Origin: Mytilus californianus | Lineage: Eukaryota; Mollusca; Bivalvia; Mytilida; Mytilidae | Assembly: GCF_021869535.1 (NCBI RefSeq) | Contig: NW_026262668.1 | Coordinates: 67,415,558 to 67,479,557 of the forward strand | Direction: 5' to 3' | Length of the DNA: 64,000 nt | Part shown: in pieces, positions 34,737-45,690 of the stretch | How the letters are laid out: every line of letters begins with the position of its first letter | Position numbering within the stretch: position 1 is the first letter of the stretch | Notes under the pieces: generated by a model | What the model was told of the DNA's origin: nothing | The model's input: the letters and a program-made list of their open reading frames with translations, nothing else | The model's database searches: none | Program-made: the position numbers and the translations under genes

Positions 34737-36437
34737 GGCCACACCAATTTGATTTGTAGTTCTTCGGACAAAAGCTCCAAAAAATATGGGGCGGGCGAGC
34801 GAAATTTTTTTAATTGTATTTTTTTCTTGAAAATGAGTTTTTATGAGGCGGGTGCTCTGCAGGTGAAGCGAGCGGTATTTTTTTTTTAAGTTGTGCGATT
34901 TAGAATTTATGTACATGCTAAAACTGGGTTACTTCATAGAAAAAGGAGAAGAAACATGCTCTAATGCATATAATTTGATGAATTGGTGCATGAACCATAC
35001 CCAACTTTCTTGTCTCGCTGTGGTTTAGTTAATTTCTATTATTTTCGTCAAATAAGCTTTGTCTGCGTGAATTTGCATTAAAATTCATGCATGTGTATAT
35101 ATTAAGGAAGCATAGCAGATGCAGTTTAACAAGAGGAATTATGTTAGTTAGTAAATGACATATGTTGAATAAATTTAAATATGTGTATGTATCTAAAAAA
35201 ATGCCCCTGGAAAATATTTAATATTTTTGATATATAGTTGTTTTCATTATATCAATATATGGTAATGATTGTTTATTGGCTGCTTGATGTCCACTTGGAA
35301 CTATTTATCCATACCTACTAATGATCAACATAATGAGTGAGGTGAATATTTCAACAACATTATGAGTAAGATAGTTATATTGTTATGCATGTAAATCTCA
35401 ATGTATTAAAATATTCCCTTAAAATACATATACCTGTCACCACATTCACATACATTATTCTGACAGCAAAATACTCTTTTATTTTGCTCCTAAAGGCTGC
35501 AATGCATTTTAAACTCTTTAGCTTGACTAGAAGTGGTTGAACCAATTACACATCCCTAATTATTATGAGCATTTTTCCCTTACAAAAGAGTTCTGCTTGC
35601 ATACCAATAGACTAACAAGGACATATGGCCATGGGGTTTCATCAAAATAAGATAAATCTGTGATTTTTTCTAAAATTCATGGAAATTCAATATTATTTTC
35701 ATCAAAGATAGATAGATCTATAAAATAACAAGCATTGTAGATAAATTTGTACATAATAGCAGCCGGTGTTTCAAAATTCCACGTAGCAAATCTGAACAAC
35801 ATAGAGTCAATATAAACAGTCATTCTTTGTAAGAACAATGTTTTATTGGAATAGACTACCAAACAATCTCGTGTGTGCCAAGACAATTGATAGCTGTAAA
35901 ACTTCGGTTGCTCTCACATCGTGGGACTAATTTTCCATCGCCTTTTTTCCGTTGCCATTGATGCCATATCATGGCCTTGCAACGTACTTATTCAGATTCA
36001 GGTCTATGTCTGTTGAAACAATGATTGGGGATGACGATGGTTCTAATGAACATTGATATAATCGTGCATGGTCATCTAAAGACAGATTTTTAATATTTGT
36101 CTCCTAGAACAGGTCTTCATAGATAAAACGAGATGCATTTCGGATAACTGTGTGTTCAGTAACTACCTCTCCACGGCAATGAGCTGACACAGCTGCATGT
36201 TGGCATCCCGATTTTTGACCTTTTATTTGCAATTTGATTTATCACACGTGCGTTTGAATCGATCGGAGCAATAAAAACGTCTATGTGAAAAAAAAAATTC
36301 AAAGAGAAACTAAATTTGGAGCGGCATGCGGCCCACAAATTTGCGGAAGCGGTAATTATTTTTTTTTATTGAAAAGTCAATTTCTCCAAAACTGGAGCGG
36401 GAAAATCCAAAGAACTATATATCAAATTGGTGTGGCC
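34737..36437. mobile_element. 1.7-kb TIR element with TAA target duplication (PIF/Harbinger-like)
   Basis: The left end reads GGCCACACCAATTTGAT and the right end is its reverse complement. The inverted repeat extends to about 32 bp with three or four mismatches. TAA occurs on both outer sides (34734-34736 and 36438-36440). Three-base duplications of TAA/TWA are characteristic of PIF/Harbinger elements. No transposase frame is present; the 69- and 92-aa frames inside look incidental. Confidence 0.6.
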
Positions 36438-36440
36438 TAA

Positions 36441-36980
36441 TGTTGCCAAAATACCCCTAAAATATTAAAAATTAGGTAAAAATTCAAAGGCTATACATTT
36501 TTCTTCTTAGTACCGTCGATTTGAATATTCTGTACACGGTTCACATAAAACACATAACAGCAATGATAAAATCTTAATTTCAGCATTTTTATAGTCTATT
36601 TTCATAAAATTTTGTTTCGCTTATGCAACTGTTTTCATATATTCGTGACAAAAAACACATAAATTGGACACAGATATCAAATCATTAGCTTTAAGTCTGT
36701 AATAGGTCTAAATCGAACTTTATTAATGAAACACTTCGTTTTAAACACAGCCAAACAGTCAAAATGTGCTAGTCGATGCCCCCAAGTCTGTAACAAGTAA
36801 CGTTTTCTGCAAATGGGGGTACCTGTAAAGAAAGTCATTTTAAATGATGAACAATTGTATCTTTAATCCAAAAATTTGAACATAAGCAGTAGGGGTATAT
36901 AGTAATCGACTAATGCAAAGGTTGTCCTATTTTATTTCAGTATATGTCAGTATAGGTTAAAAGGAAGTAATTAAAGATGA
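36441..36980. other. Non-coding, no assigned feature
   Basis: Nothing recognised. Confidence 0.4.
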
Positions 36981-36989
36981 ATGGCGCCA

Positions 36990-37030
36990 CCTAGTTTTTA
37001 CAAGAGTATTGGGATATTTTAAATAAGCGG
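36990..37030 (+). pseudogene. LINE ORF2 fragment, 5' of an inserted element
   Basis: In the frame that continues after the inserted element, this codes for QEYWDILNKR, the usual sequence just before the reverse transcriptase domain in LINE ORF2 proteins. The target duplication AAGCGG (37025-37030) is its end. The fragment continues at 43697. Confidence 0.6.
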
Positions 37031-37250
37031 TGTGGCACCGTTAAAGTCCAAAATTCATCTAAAGTCCACAACACCGCTAAAGTCCACAATAAATTTCCGT
37101 TAAAGTCCATAACGCCGCTAAAGTCCACAAACTTTCCGCTAAAGTCCACAAAATGACCTCCACTAAAGTCCACAAGAAAACGCCGTTAAAGTCCACAATA
37201 ACAAGTTCCGCTAAAGTCCACAAAAAAACACCGTTAAAGTCCACACATTA
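37031..37250 (-). repeat. Short tandem units in the left TIR
   Basis: The units follow the pattern CGCTAAAGTCCACAA with variable spacers. They are the mirror of 43480-43690. Confidence 0.85.
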
Positions 37251-38285
37251 TTTTTTATTATAAAAAAATCAATTCCCCCCTTTTTTTTTATCCCGTTAGT
37301 ACAATAAAAAGCATGGCCTTTTGTTCTTGGTAGTTATTTCTTTTATCAGTTTGATAAATGAAAAAAGTAAAGTTTCTGTAGAAGATTTTGTTCCATTAAT
37401 TTGATCTTTGTATTCTGATGATCCAATCAGTGACTCAAACAGGCCAATTTGGACATCCTTTCTAAAAAGTTATCTAGTCATAGTAAATTCGTTAGTTATT
37501 ACAAAATTACTGCATTCTTCAAGTACAGTAACTGGTTTTTTTTCCTTCTTATTCTTTGTATATAATCACTTTTGGACGTATCTAATATACATAGCAAACG
37601 TAAAGGGACATGTTATTGATAAATTGATTTTTTTTTTGCTGTTTAAAAACATGAGCACGTACCAGAAATTCTAAATATGAATCGATTTTGCTAGATTTAA
37701 TTAAATTGTTAATAAACATAAGCACATGGACATGGGCCCCTCCAGCTATTTTTTCAACTTTTATATAGATTACCGATATAAAAGTAGAAAACATAGCTGG
37801 ATAGTAAAACAGCACAAATAAGTAAAAATATCAGTATAGATGACCAGGAATAGGTAGATAAACGTTATTTATGTATAAGGCTTGGAATCAGAACTTTGGC
37901 AAAATATTGCCGCGTAAAATAGGGAGACGACAGGATACATCATCACGACTCCATGTAACTGCATGTGTAAATAAGAATACGTGGTATGAGTGCCAATGAG
38001 ACTACTCTCTATCAAATATTTTGTATAAGTTATTGCTATCGGATTAACGTATTTAAAAACCTACATTACATACATAATTATCATAACAAGACTGGACACA
38101 CTAAAATGTCTTCCCTGTTTTAGAGTTTATAATTGAATTTATTTGAAAGTGAAAAAAAGTTTTTACAACAAGCATTACATTAAATTTACAATTCAATGAT
38201 CGATGAAAATGATGTCAAGGTGAGATAATTTTTTTTAGACAGACATGGAGGCCGTATAAATTCATCCCATGATATACCAAATTAA

Positions 38286-39417
38286 TCCTTTCCCTTTCAC
38301 ACCGGTACAGCTTACCGGTGAAGCCAATTTTAAGATATTTTTTGTGCATTTAGTTTTGTTCCATCGCTGACGTACAGATGTGGATAAGGGCTCAAATTAA
38401 TGGAAAAATGACAGACTAAGGAGTGGATTCCTCCTATATTTGCGTAAAAATCATGCATTTGGCAACAAAAACATATCATCTGAACACATAATTTCTAAAA
38501 GAAAACTAACTGGGTGAGGATCTTCATATGTTTTTTTTTTTTTTTTTTTACGTCTTGAGTAGTAGACTTAAGTACTTAAATTTCAATATATTCCTAACGA
38601 TGCCAGTGGTGCAGCGGTATGTTGAATAACCCATGGCGGAAAGATCGCGTGTTCACTGCCGGAGGTGGAAAAACATAACTTATTATTTATTGACGTACAG
38701 ATGTACAATTATCTTCAAAATTAAATTTCTGAAATATTTTACCAAACTTTCAATTTCAAAAAGAAAACCAACGAAATATTAATGTTTGTTTTTAAAAGAA
38801 TGTGTGTGCCAAATTGCCCCCCACCCCTATTTTCCCCCATTTGCCCCATCGGGTTCGGTCCAGGGTGCGCAACAAGTTATCATAGGTAATTCAATGAATT
38901 TTCCCTTGTAAAAACAAAATTTTGGTTACTGCTTGATTGAAAACGATTTAGACAAAAAACTAGTGTCCGAGTTTGAAATTGGACGAAAAGAATGTCTGAA
39001 ATCAGTTATTTTGAATGTTACGGACATCGAGATTTCAAGGCATGTAACATGTATTTCCTCTTTTAATACCAATATAATAACTTGTCTGTCTTTAACAGAC
39101 TTGAGGCATTCATGTTTGTGTTCCCACCAAAACCTTACCCTATTAGCGCAACAATATGCCTCTACACGACTTTTGGCCCAAGGATTTCGTATTTTTCCAC
39201 ATTTTCTCCAAACGTCACGTGCCTTTGGAAACATACCTCGTGACTCAAGAATGACGAATTATCTTCAAAATTAAATTTCTGAAATATTTGACCAATTATC
39301 TTTCATATGAGCCCAACATGGCATGTACATGACCATTGGCGCGAATGCAGTATTCATTTGAACTTTGATAGTGTCTTTTCGATAAGTAAAGGTCTAAAAT
39401 GCCTGAAAGGGAAAGGG
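38286..39417. mobile_element. piggyBac-like nonautonomous element with TTAA flanks
   Basis: TTAA is present at 38282-38285 and 39418-39421. The ends are TCCTTTCCCTTTCA and the reverse complement of CCCTTTCCCTTTCA, a 14-bp inverted repeat with one mismatch. TTAA duplications and CCCTTT-type ends are typical of piggyBac. Inside, the motif ATTATCTTCAAAATTAAATT recurs at about 38708 and 39258. There is no transposase. Confidence 0.6.
38605..38662 (+). repeat. tRNA-like (SINE head) sequence
   Basis: AGTGGTGCAGCGG (box A-like, near 38605) is followed 34 bp later by a box B-like GTGTTCACTGC (38649-38659). The spacing fits a pol III type 2 promoter of a tRNA-derived SINE. It does not fold as a full tRNA by eye and has no clear tail. 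Confidence 0.35.
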
Positions 39418-39544
39418 TTAAGTTAACTTATCGCTCAAAGTATCTCGGAGGCAAACATCATCAAGAAATACAAACTTTGACTAATGCACCATTAAATTAT
39501 GATACAGACCAGACAGACAGTCATGTACACCTTACCTTAGAGGA

Positions 39545-40015
39545 TTGCTGCTCACAAGGAAGCTATTAAACCAAGAGTTCCAAATGGTGAAGTTGAAATC
39601 ATCCCTTCGTAAATTTTACGGACGCCATCACGAGTTGGTTGACCGTTATGGAATAACCGTTTCACAAATGATATCGGATATGTTCCTTATGTCGTAACTA
39701 CAATACCATTCCCTTTTCACGAATGTGACCTACCGAATTAGACTATTTACCGGATTTGTAATAACATAAGCAACACGACGGGTGCCACATGTGGAGCAGG
39801 ATCTGCTTACCCTTCCGGAGCACCTGAGATCACCCCCAGTTTTTGGTGGGGTTCGTGTTGCTTAGTCTTTAGTATTCTATGTTGTGTCATCTGTACTATT
39901 ATTTGTCTGTTTGTATTTTTATTTTTGGCCATGGCGTTGTCAGTTTGTTTTCGATCTATGAGTTTGACTGTCCCTCTGGTATCTTTCGTCCCTCTTTTAC
40001 AACCATTCAATACAC
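39545..40015 (+). pseudogene. 3' end of a GIPMG/YLDD-type reverse transcriptase element
   Basis: The frame 39545-39697 reads LLLTRKLLNQEFQMVKLKSS, then LRKFYGRHHELVDRYGI, and ends in FLMS-stop. This corresponds to the C-terminal region of the protein at 20529-21854 (LLHQGFRYHKLVKTFTKFY), but from a different family. A conserved tail follows, with CACATGTGGAGCAGGATCTG, TTTTGGTGGGGTTCGTGTTG and GGCGTTGTCAGTTTGTTTTC. The rest of the RT is missing. Confidence 0.65.
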
Positions 40016-40029
40016 AAGATGTATACATG

Positions 40030-40260
40030 ACTTTAATATTAATTTACCTATAATATCTGAGAAACTGTCAAAACTATATATTAAGCATTTCAGTTTAATT
40101 CTATCAGTCTTCTCACAAGTAAACAGCTGGCTTGACGGTCTTTGTAGTAAAGTTCCTAAATATTCTAAAAACTTATATTCCAACATTATATGTTCTTCCA
40201 ATAACTTCAATTTCAGTGAGCATTTTAACTCAATTTCATACTAATACAGGAGATTAACTG
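40030..40260 (+). repeat. Diverged repeat block, copy 1 of 3
   Basis: This block (ACAGCTGGCTTGACGG, then AAATATTCTAAAAAC, then CAGGAGATTAAC) recurs inverted at 41020-41240 and in part at 42364-42500. Each copy is next to a palindromic ACGGTCCGACCG cluster. Confidence 0.5.
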
Positions 40261-40354
40261 ATAACGTTACAATGAAGCGTGACTTTTGTATTTAGTTAAA
40301 GCTTTATTTATTTATTGATTCTAGATAAATTTGACAAATTTCTTAAAATTTGGC

Positions 40355-40465
40355 AGACCGCACGAGTACGGTCCGACCGTTATACTTATTTTGAATAAGT
40401 ACGTGTAAGGTCTGGACCATATACGCGTATGGTCCAAATGCGCATTATGGTCTGGAATATCCGTA
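40355..40465. repeat. Palindromic GTACGGTCCGACCGT cluster 1
   Basis: Short self-complementary units (GACCGCACGAGTACGGTC, CCATATACGCGTATGGTC) follow one another. Related clusters are at 40895-41010 and 42635-42805. Confidence 0.6.
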
Positions 40466-40894
40466 CATAGAAAGTGATTAAAATTTGATATAATTAGTAG
40501 GTAAACTATTAAGAAAATGTAAAATAACCTTTTACAATATAAAGTTACAGTTGTATGTTGATTTTTACAAAAACAGGAAGCAGACAAGAGCAGTCACTTT
40601 GATTTGTTTAGACAAACTTGAGATCAGAGTAAAAAATTTGTTTTAGTGTTGTCAATTGAAAATGTTTGCTTACCAGGATATTTGGATCATCGTTCGACCT
40701 ATTAACTGATTAACCTGAAGTAAAGTGGGTGTTCAAAGGTCTTGTTTAAAGTACTCTGCAAATTTATGGTATTAGAGTCTGATAATTTTCTCATCTAAAT
40801 CTGAAACCTAGTTTATGCAAGTTCAGCCAATTTTATTAAGGAGTGTTTTGATCAAAAATTTGCATCTTCAAATTGTTTTACATTGACCTACAAC

Positions 40895-41010
40895 GTATAT
40901 GTTCCAGACCATACGAGTATTTGGACCGTACATGTACGGTCTGGACCGTATGCATACTTTTTCAAAATACGCATACGGTCGGACTGTATGCGTACGGTCT
41001 GTCTAATTTT
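40895..41010. repeat. Palindromic cluster 2
   Basis: It contains GACCGTACATGTACGGTC and the units ATACGCATACGGTCGGAC and TGTATGCGTACGGTC. Confidence 0.6.
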
Positions 41011-41019
41011 AAGAAGTTG

Positions 41020-41245
41020 GTCAAGTGCATCAGATTGAATATTGCTCCCTGAATTAAAGTTATCCGAAGAAAACATAATTTAGGAAGAAATGCTTTTAGA
41101 ATATTTATGAATTTTACTAGAAAAACCGTCGAACCAGCTGTTTTCTTGTTCATCTAACTGTAATACTATTAATTTGTAAAACTCAATAAAAGTTTTAACT
41201 ATTCAAAAAAAGTCACGTTCATTTAATATGTTAATCTCCTGTATT
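41020..41245 (-). repeat. Diverged repeat block, copy 2 (inverted)
   Basis: This is the reverse complement of the 40030-40260 block, sharing ACAGCTGGTTCGACGG, ATAAATATTCTAAAAGC and CAGGAGATTAACAT. Confidence 0.5.
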
Positions 41246-41254
41246 TCGCATGTC

Positions 41255-42342
41255 CACGGGTGTCATTCGGTTTATCGAGAAAAAAGATCGTGAAAGAATA
41301 CCTAACGGTGGTTAAGTATTACGACTGGATCGTGGAAGCTCTAGTATAGGATCGTGAATTCAATCTTATCGAGAAGACGTATGCAAGTTCAGTTAATAAT
41401 CTAATATAATGAATTATACGGACAAATTATAAGAAAATAAAACTGTCTGTCAAAATGGTTCAACATAATCATCAGTATCTGAGAAAAAAAGTAAACCGTT
41501 GTTACAAAACTATAAAAGGCAGATTGCTCCTCGACATTTCAATGACATTAAATATGTAAACAAACAAGATTTTTGTTATAATTCGAATGACTAAACAATT
41601 TTTCTTTGAAAAATGTCATTCCATTTTAATGATTCAAATGGTTCTGATTTTTGGTAAAATTTCTGAAGATTACAAGTAAACAACTATTATAGGTAATAAG
41701 CGCAAATTTCTTGTCAGTTTTGTTCAGGTTTATCAAAGTTAAAAGCGCAAATGTCCTTTAGTGTTACAGGTAAAAACAAACACAAACGTCCTGCGTCTAT
41801 CTGGTCATGCATTGTCTGTCACGATCGCGATAATGCGTTGCCCAGTCTTTCACGATCAATTCTTATAAAAAAAACCCTACAAAATCCAGTGTTTTAAAAA
41901 AACCAAAATGAACGGTTTCAAGGAAAAAAATCTTTTATTTTATTGTATTATCGGTCACACCAAAGATTCAGTTTCAAATATATCATTATATATTGGAATG
42001 TAGTCATTATAGGTGCAAAATGTGTTCTTTTTTTTAATATATCCCATAGACTTGTGATGCACCTTTTGTGTTTTCTCCTAAACTACTGCATATTTTATTT
42101 ATCTTACTGCACAGTATTATTGAGAAAGTTGAATCATTTTGACAGATTTTTAAAAAAATCGAATTTGTTCCGCGTTTTGAAAAAACAACAGATTTTTCAA
42201 AGATTTTGATGTAAAATTTCAATTACTTAGTAATTACCTTCACGATCCGATACCTGATCTTTCACGATTCTATCGCAATGCGTGACCACCTTTAGATATT
42301 CTTTCACGATCATTTCTCTCGATAAACCGAAAGACACTCGTG
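41255..42342. mobile_element. 1.1-kb TIR element with ATGTC target duplication
   Basis: The left end CACGGGTGTCATTCGGTTTA pairs with the right end (reverse complement CACGAGTGTCTTTCGGTTTA). The inverted repeat continues for about 80 bp with repeated GATCGTGAAAGA motifs. ATGTC flanks both sides (41250-41254 and 42343-42347). No coding sequence is seen and the superfamily is not identified. Confidence 0.65.
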
Positions 42343-42363
42343 ATGTCAGTACTACATGAAATT

Positions 42364-42500
42364 TAATAATGCTCGCTGAAATTTAATTTATTGTGAGTAA
42401 ACATAATGTGGAAAGAAAAGTTTTTTGAATATTTAGGAACTTTACTAAAAAAAAATGCAAATGGAATGGAATATGCATGAACAAAACATGTAAATGTAAA
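42364..42500 (-). repeat. Diverged repeat block, copy 3 (partial)
   Basis: It shares AGTAAAGTTCCTAAATATTC (reverse strand) with copy 1. Confidence 0.4.
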
Positions 42501-42634
42501 AAAAACTAATGTTCCTTGTGGGCGAGAGTGCCAAAAAGAAAATAAATAACTCATTTCAATTGATTGAATGTTCGCTTATTCACTTTATTCATGCAATTGT
42601 AACCATATTGGTTTAAGATTTTAACAATGGTCTG

Positions 42635-42805
42635 TGTAAAATCAACCCATATGGTCCAAATACACGTTTATGGTCGAGCTCTTACTAGACCGTACGAGCA
42701 TACTCATACGGCCCGACCGTACGCGTATGGTCGGACCGTACGAGTATACTTATACGGTCCGAACCGTACGCGTACGGTCCAAATACTCATATGGTCTGGA
42801 ACATA
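42635..42805. repeat. Palindromic cluster 3
   Basis: This is the longest cluster: ACCGTACGAGCATACTCATA, CGGCCCGACCGTACGCGTAT and GGTCCGAACCGTACGCGTAC in succession. It has CpG-rich perfect palindromes and clear cruciform potential. Confidence 0.65.
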
Positions 42806-43294
42806 TACAAGTCATGAAGCATTGTTGAAAATTTTTTTTTATACTTGTACTCATCATGGGTGAGACACAATACAGAACCGCTGCCGCGTATAACTTATTC
42901 AATTCATCTTCAACGCATTCTGAAACAAATACATTTTCCTTTTTGAAAACCAAACAAACATGCAAACAAATGAGTCATGGAAATCTGCTGAGCACCACAA
43001 AATGCTTGTGTGGAATTCTTTATCATTACAAGTTAAAAGTCTATTTTTGAGATTTACGGACAGTTTTGGCTGCTGTGGAGCTTAACAGACACCGAATGGA
43101 TTTTTTTCTTATGTTTATAGATATTTGCAAAGAAAATTTCAATGTCAAATATAGGCTCCAAGTTATGTCAGTGTCTTCAGCATAAGAGAACGCTATGTTG
43201 GAGTTTCTTGTGTATGTACAAATGTTTACTTAAGAATATAAAGAGCGCCATAGCTAGATAACTTTTCAGAAATGTTGTCTGCTTGATTGATAGA

Positions 43295-43696
43295 AAATCG
43301 CAATACAAAGATCAAATTTATGGGGATCTAAATGAGATACTATAATCTTTTCATTTATCAAAAATATAATTCAAGCTGATAAGAAATACTTTCCAAGAAC
43401 AAAAATCCATGCTTTTTATTAGATCTATATACTATCGGGAGAAAAAAAAGCGAATTGAATTTTTGATAATGTAAAAAAACTGTGTGGACTTTAACGGTGC
43501 TTTTTTGTGGACTTTAGCGGAACTTGTTATTGTTGACTTTAACGGTGTTTTTTGTGGACTTTGGCGGAGGTCATTTTGTGGACTTTAGCGGAAAGTTTGT
43601 GGACTTTAACGGCGTTGTGGACTTTAGCGGAAATTTGTTGTGGACTTTAGCGGTGTTGTGGACTTTAGAGGAGTTGTGGACTTTAACGGTGCCACA
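43295..43696 (+). repeat. Right TIR of the 6.7-kb foldback element
   Basis: This is the mirror of the left TIR. The tandem part at 43480-43690 has units like GTGGACTTTAGCGG. The outer end is immediately followed by AAGCGG. Confidence 0.85.
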
Positions 43697-45690
43697 AAGC
43701 GGGAACACATGAAACAAGCGGACATAAATTTTGATAATTTACTTAACATTTTCAGAGATCGAAATTCAGGCAACCCCGATCCTATAGTTTTACCAAATGT
43801 AGACCAAGATATTTTAAATGAATTAGATTGAACACTGAATGATCCAATTACAAAGGATGAGATTATGAATTGTATTAAGAAACTAAAAAGTAACAAAGCC
43901 TGTGGCGACGATATGATTATAAATGACTATATTAAATCTTCTAGTGATTTTTTAACTGATGTATATGATGAATTGTTTAACTTAGTTTTTAGAACAGGGA
44001 TTGTACTAGAATCTTTGGTAATTGGCACGATCAAGCCATTCTATAAGAATAAGTGAAACAAATTTGATCCAAAAGCCTATAGACCTATCACAATTGTCAG
44101 TTGTGTTGGGGAATTATTCACTTCGATTTTATGTCATAGATTATCAAAGTTTAATTAATGTATGAAAATCAATTTGGATTTAGAAGTGAATATTCAACAG
44201 TATATTGTATATTTATACTGCATTCTTTCTTTAAAATCTTGAAATTAAAAAAGAAAAAAATGTTTTGTGCGTTTGTGGATTTTGAAAAAGCGTTTGACAC
44301 AGTCAGAAGAGACGCTTTATGGTATAAGATGTTATTGATTAACATTAATGGGCATATGTATACAATAATTTATAAGATGTATGATAATATTAAGTCATGT
44401 TTATCTTACAATGGCAATACACAGATTATTTTTCTAGCAATGTTGGTCTACGTCAAGGGGAAAATGCATCTCCTTTTCTGTTCTCACTTTTCTCAAATGA
44501 TTTCGAAAACTTTTTTATCAACGAGAACTTGATTGGTTTGAACACTATTGAAGATGCACTAGAAGAAAAATTGGATATTCATGTTAAAATTTTTGCAATT
44601 CTCTATGCAGATGATACTGTGCTAATGGCGGAATCTGCCAAGAACCTTAAATTGTTGCTTGATAAATTCCAGTCATATTGTAATGTCTTGAAATGAAAGT
44701 TAATGTTGAAAAAACAAAAACTGTAATTGTAAGTAAAGGTAGACAACCCAGAAATCTTAGTTTTACATATGATAACTCGTTCAAGAATTTAACTATCTTG
44801 GGATCTATTTTTCCCGAAATGGCACATTCAAATATTGTAGAAAACACATAGCAGAAAAAGCTTCAAAACGATATCCCATACATTTAGATATTAAAATATA
44901 TTATTTTGGGTGAAACTAGTATGTAGAAAACCAACTAAATTATCAGCTACCATTTAAAAACTACTGTGTAAGCTGTCAAATGAAAATGATATAAATTTTA
45001 GTTGGTTAAATCAGGTAGTCAAAATCTTTTTTTAATGAAACGGGACTATCTTTTTTTTGGTTATCTCAAACATGTATAATAAGTGACATTTGGTTAAAGA
45101 GTACCATCAGAAGATCACTCCAAGATCAGTTTCAACAAACATGGTTTTTAAATGTGCAAGCATGTTTGAAGACATTAAATTATCGCAATTTTAAGGATAC
45201 TTTTGGCTTTGAGAACTATTTACATATTTTAGAATTTGGCGATATTTACACTTTATGCAAATTTATAACCATCAACCATAAATTGCCTATTGAGATAGGG
45301 AGATGGACAAATATTCAGAGAGATAGACGAACTTGTAAATTGTGTAATTCAAAAGATCTTGGAGATGAGTTTCATTATATTATGAAGTGTCAAGATATGT
45401 CAATAAAAAGAAAAACATATATTGATAAAAAGTATGTATCTCGCTCAAATATATTGATATTTAAGGAACTTATAAATCTAACCAAAAAATCTAAATTAAG
45501 AAAGCTGTGTACCTTGATTAGATATATATTCTCATGTGTGCTCTCCTGGCTAAATACAATCAGTATAATTGTAAATAGTGTACATATTTTGCTCTGTGCA
45601 TACATGTATTTATGTCTGTATCTATTGATGTCATGTAGTGTCTGTATACCATTGTAATTGCAAAGGTTTGACAGAATAAAGATATATACA
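43697..45690 (+). pseudogene. LINE (non-LTR) reverse transcriptase remnant
   Basis: Pieces of ORF2 follow in order: KREHMKQADINFDN, then KLKSNKACGDD, then KAYRPITIVSCVGELF, then FGFRSEYSTV, FVDFEKAFDTVRR (catalytic Asp), GLRQGENASPFLFSLF and AILYADDTVLMA (catalytic Asp pair). The C-terminus has CKLCNSKDLGDEFHYIMKC, the zinc-knuckle pattern at the end of many LINE proteins, and ends near 45657; AATAAAG lies near 45676. At least three frame breaks (43829, 44054, about 44440) and a stop at about 44155 make it a pseudogene. Its 5' part is split off by the 6.7-kb element. Confidence 0.85.

Larger units (their letters stand above)
37031..43696. mobile_element. 6.7-kb foldback element inserted in a LINE
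   Basis: The left end TGTGGCACCGTTAAAGTCC (37031) is matched by its reverse complement ending at 43696. Inverted repeats of about 400 bp (37031 to about 37425; about 43295 to 43696) contain roughly ten 18-25-bp units of GTGGACTTTARCGG. A perfect 6-bp duplication AAGCGG flanks the element (37025-37030 and 43697-43702). The interior holds a TTAA-flanked element, a 1.1-kb TIR element, palindromic clusters and a retroelement tail; no transposase is seen. Confidence 0.85.

Noticed and set aside
38605..38662. A functional tRNA gene
   Set aside because: Only box A- and B-like motifs are present; arms do not fold into a cloverleaf by eye.
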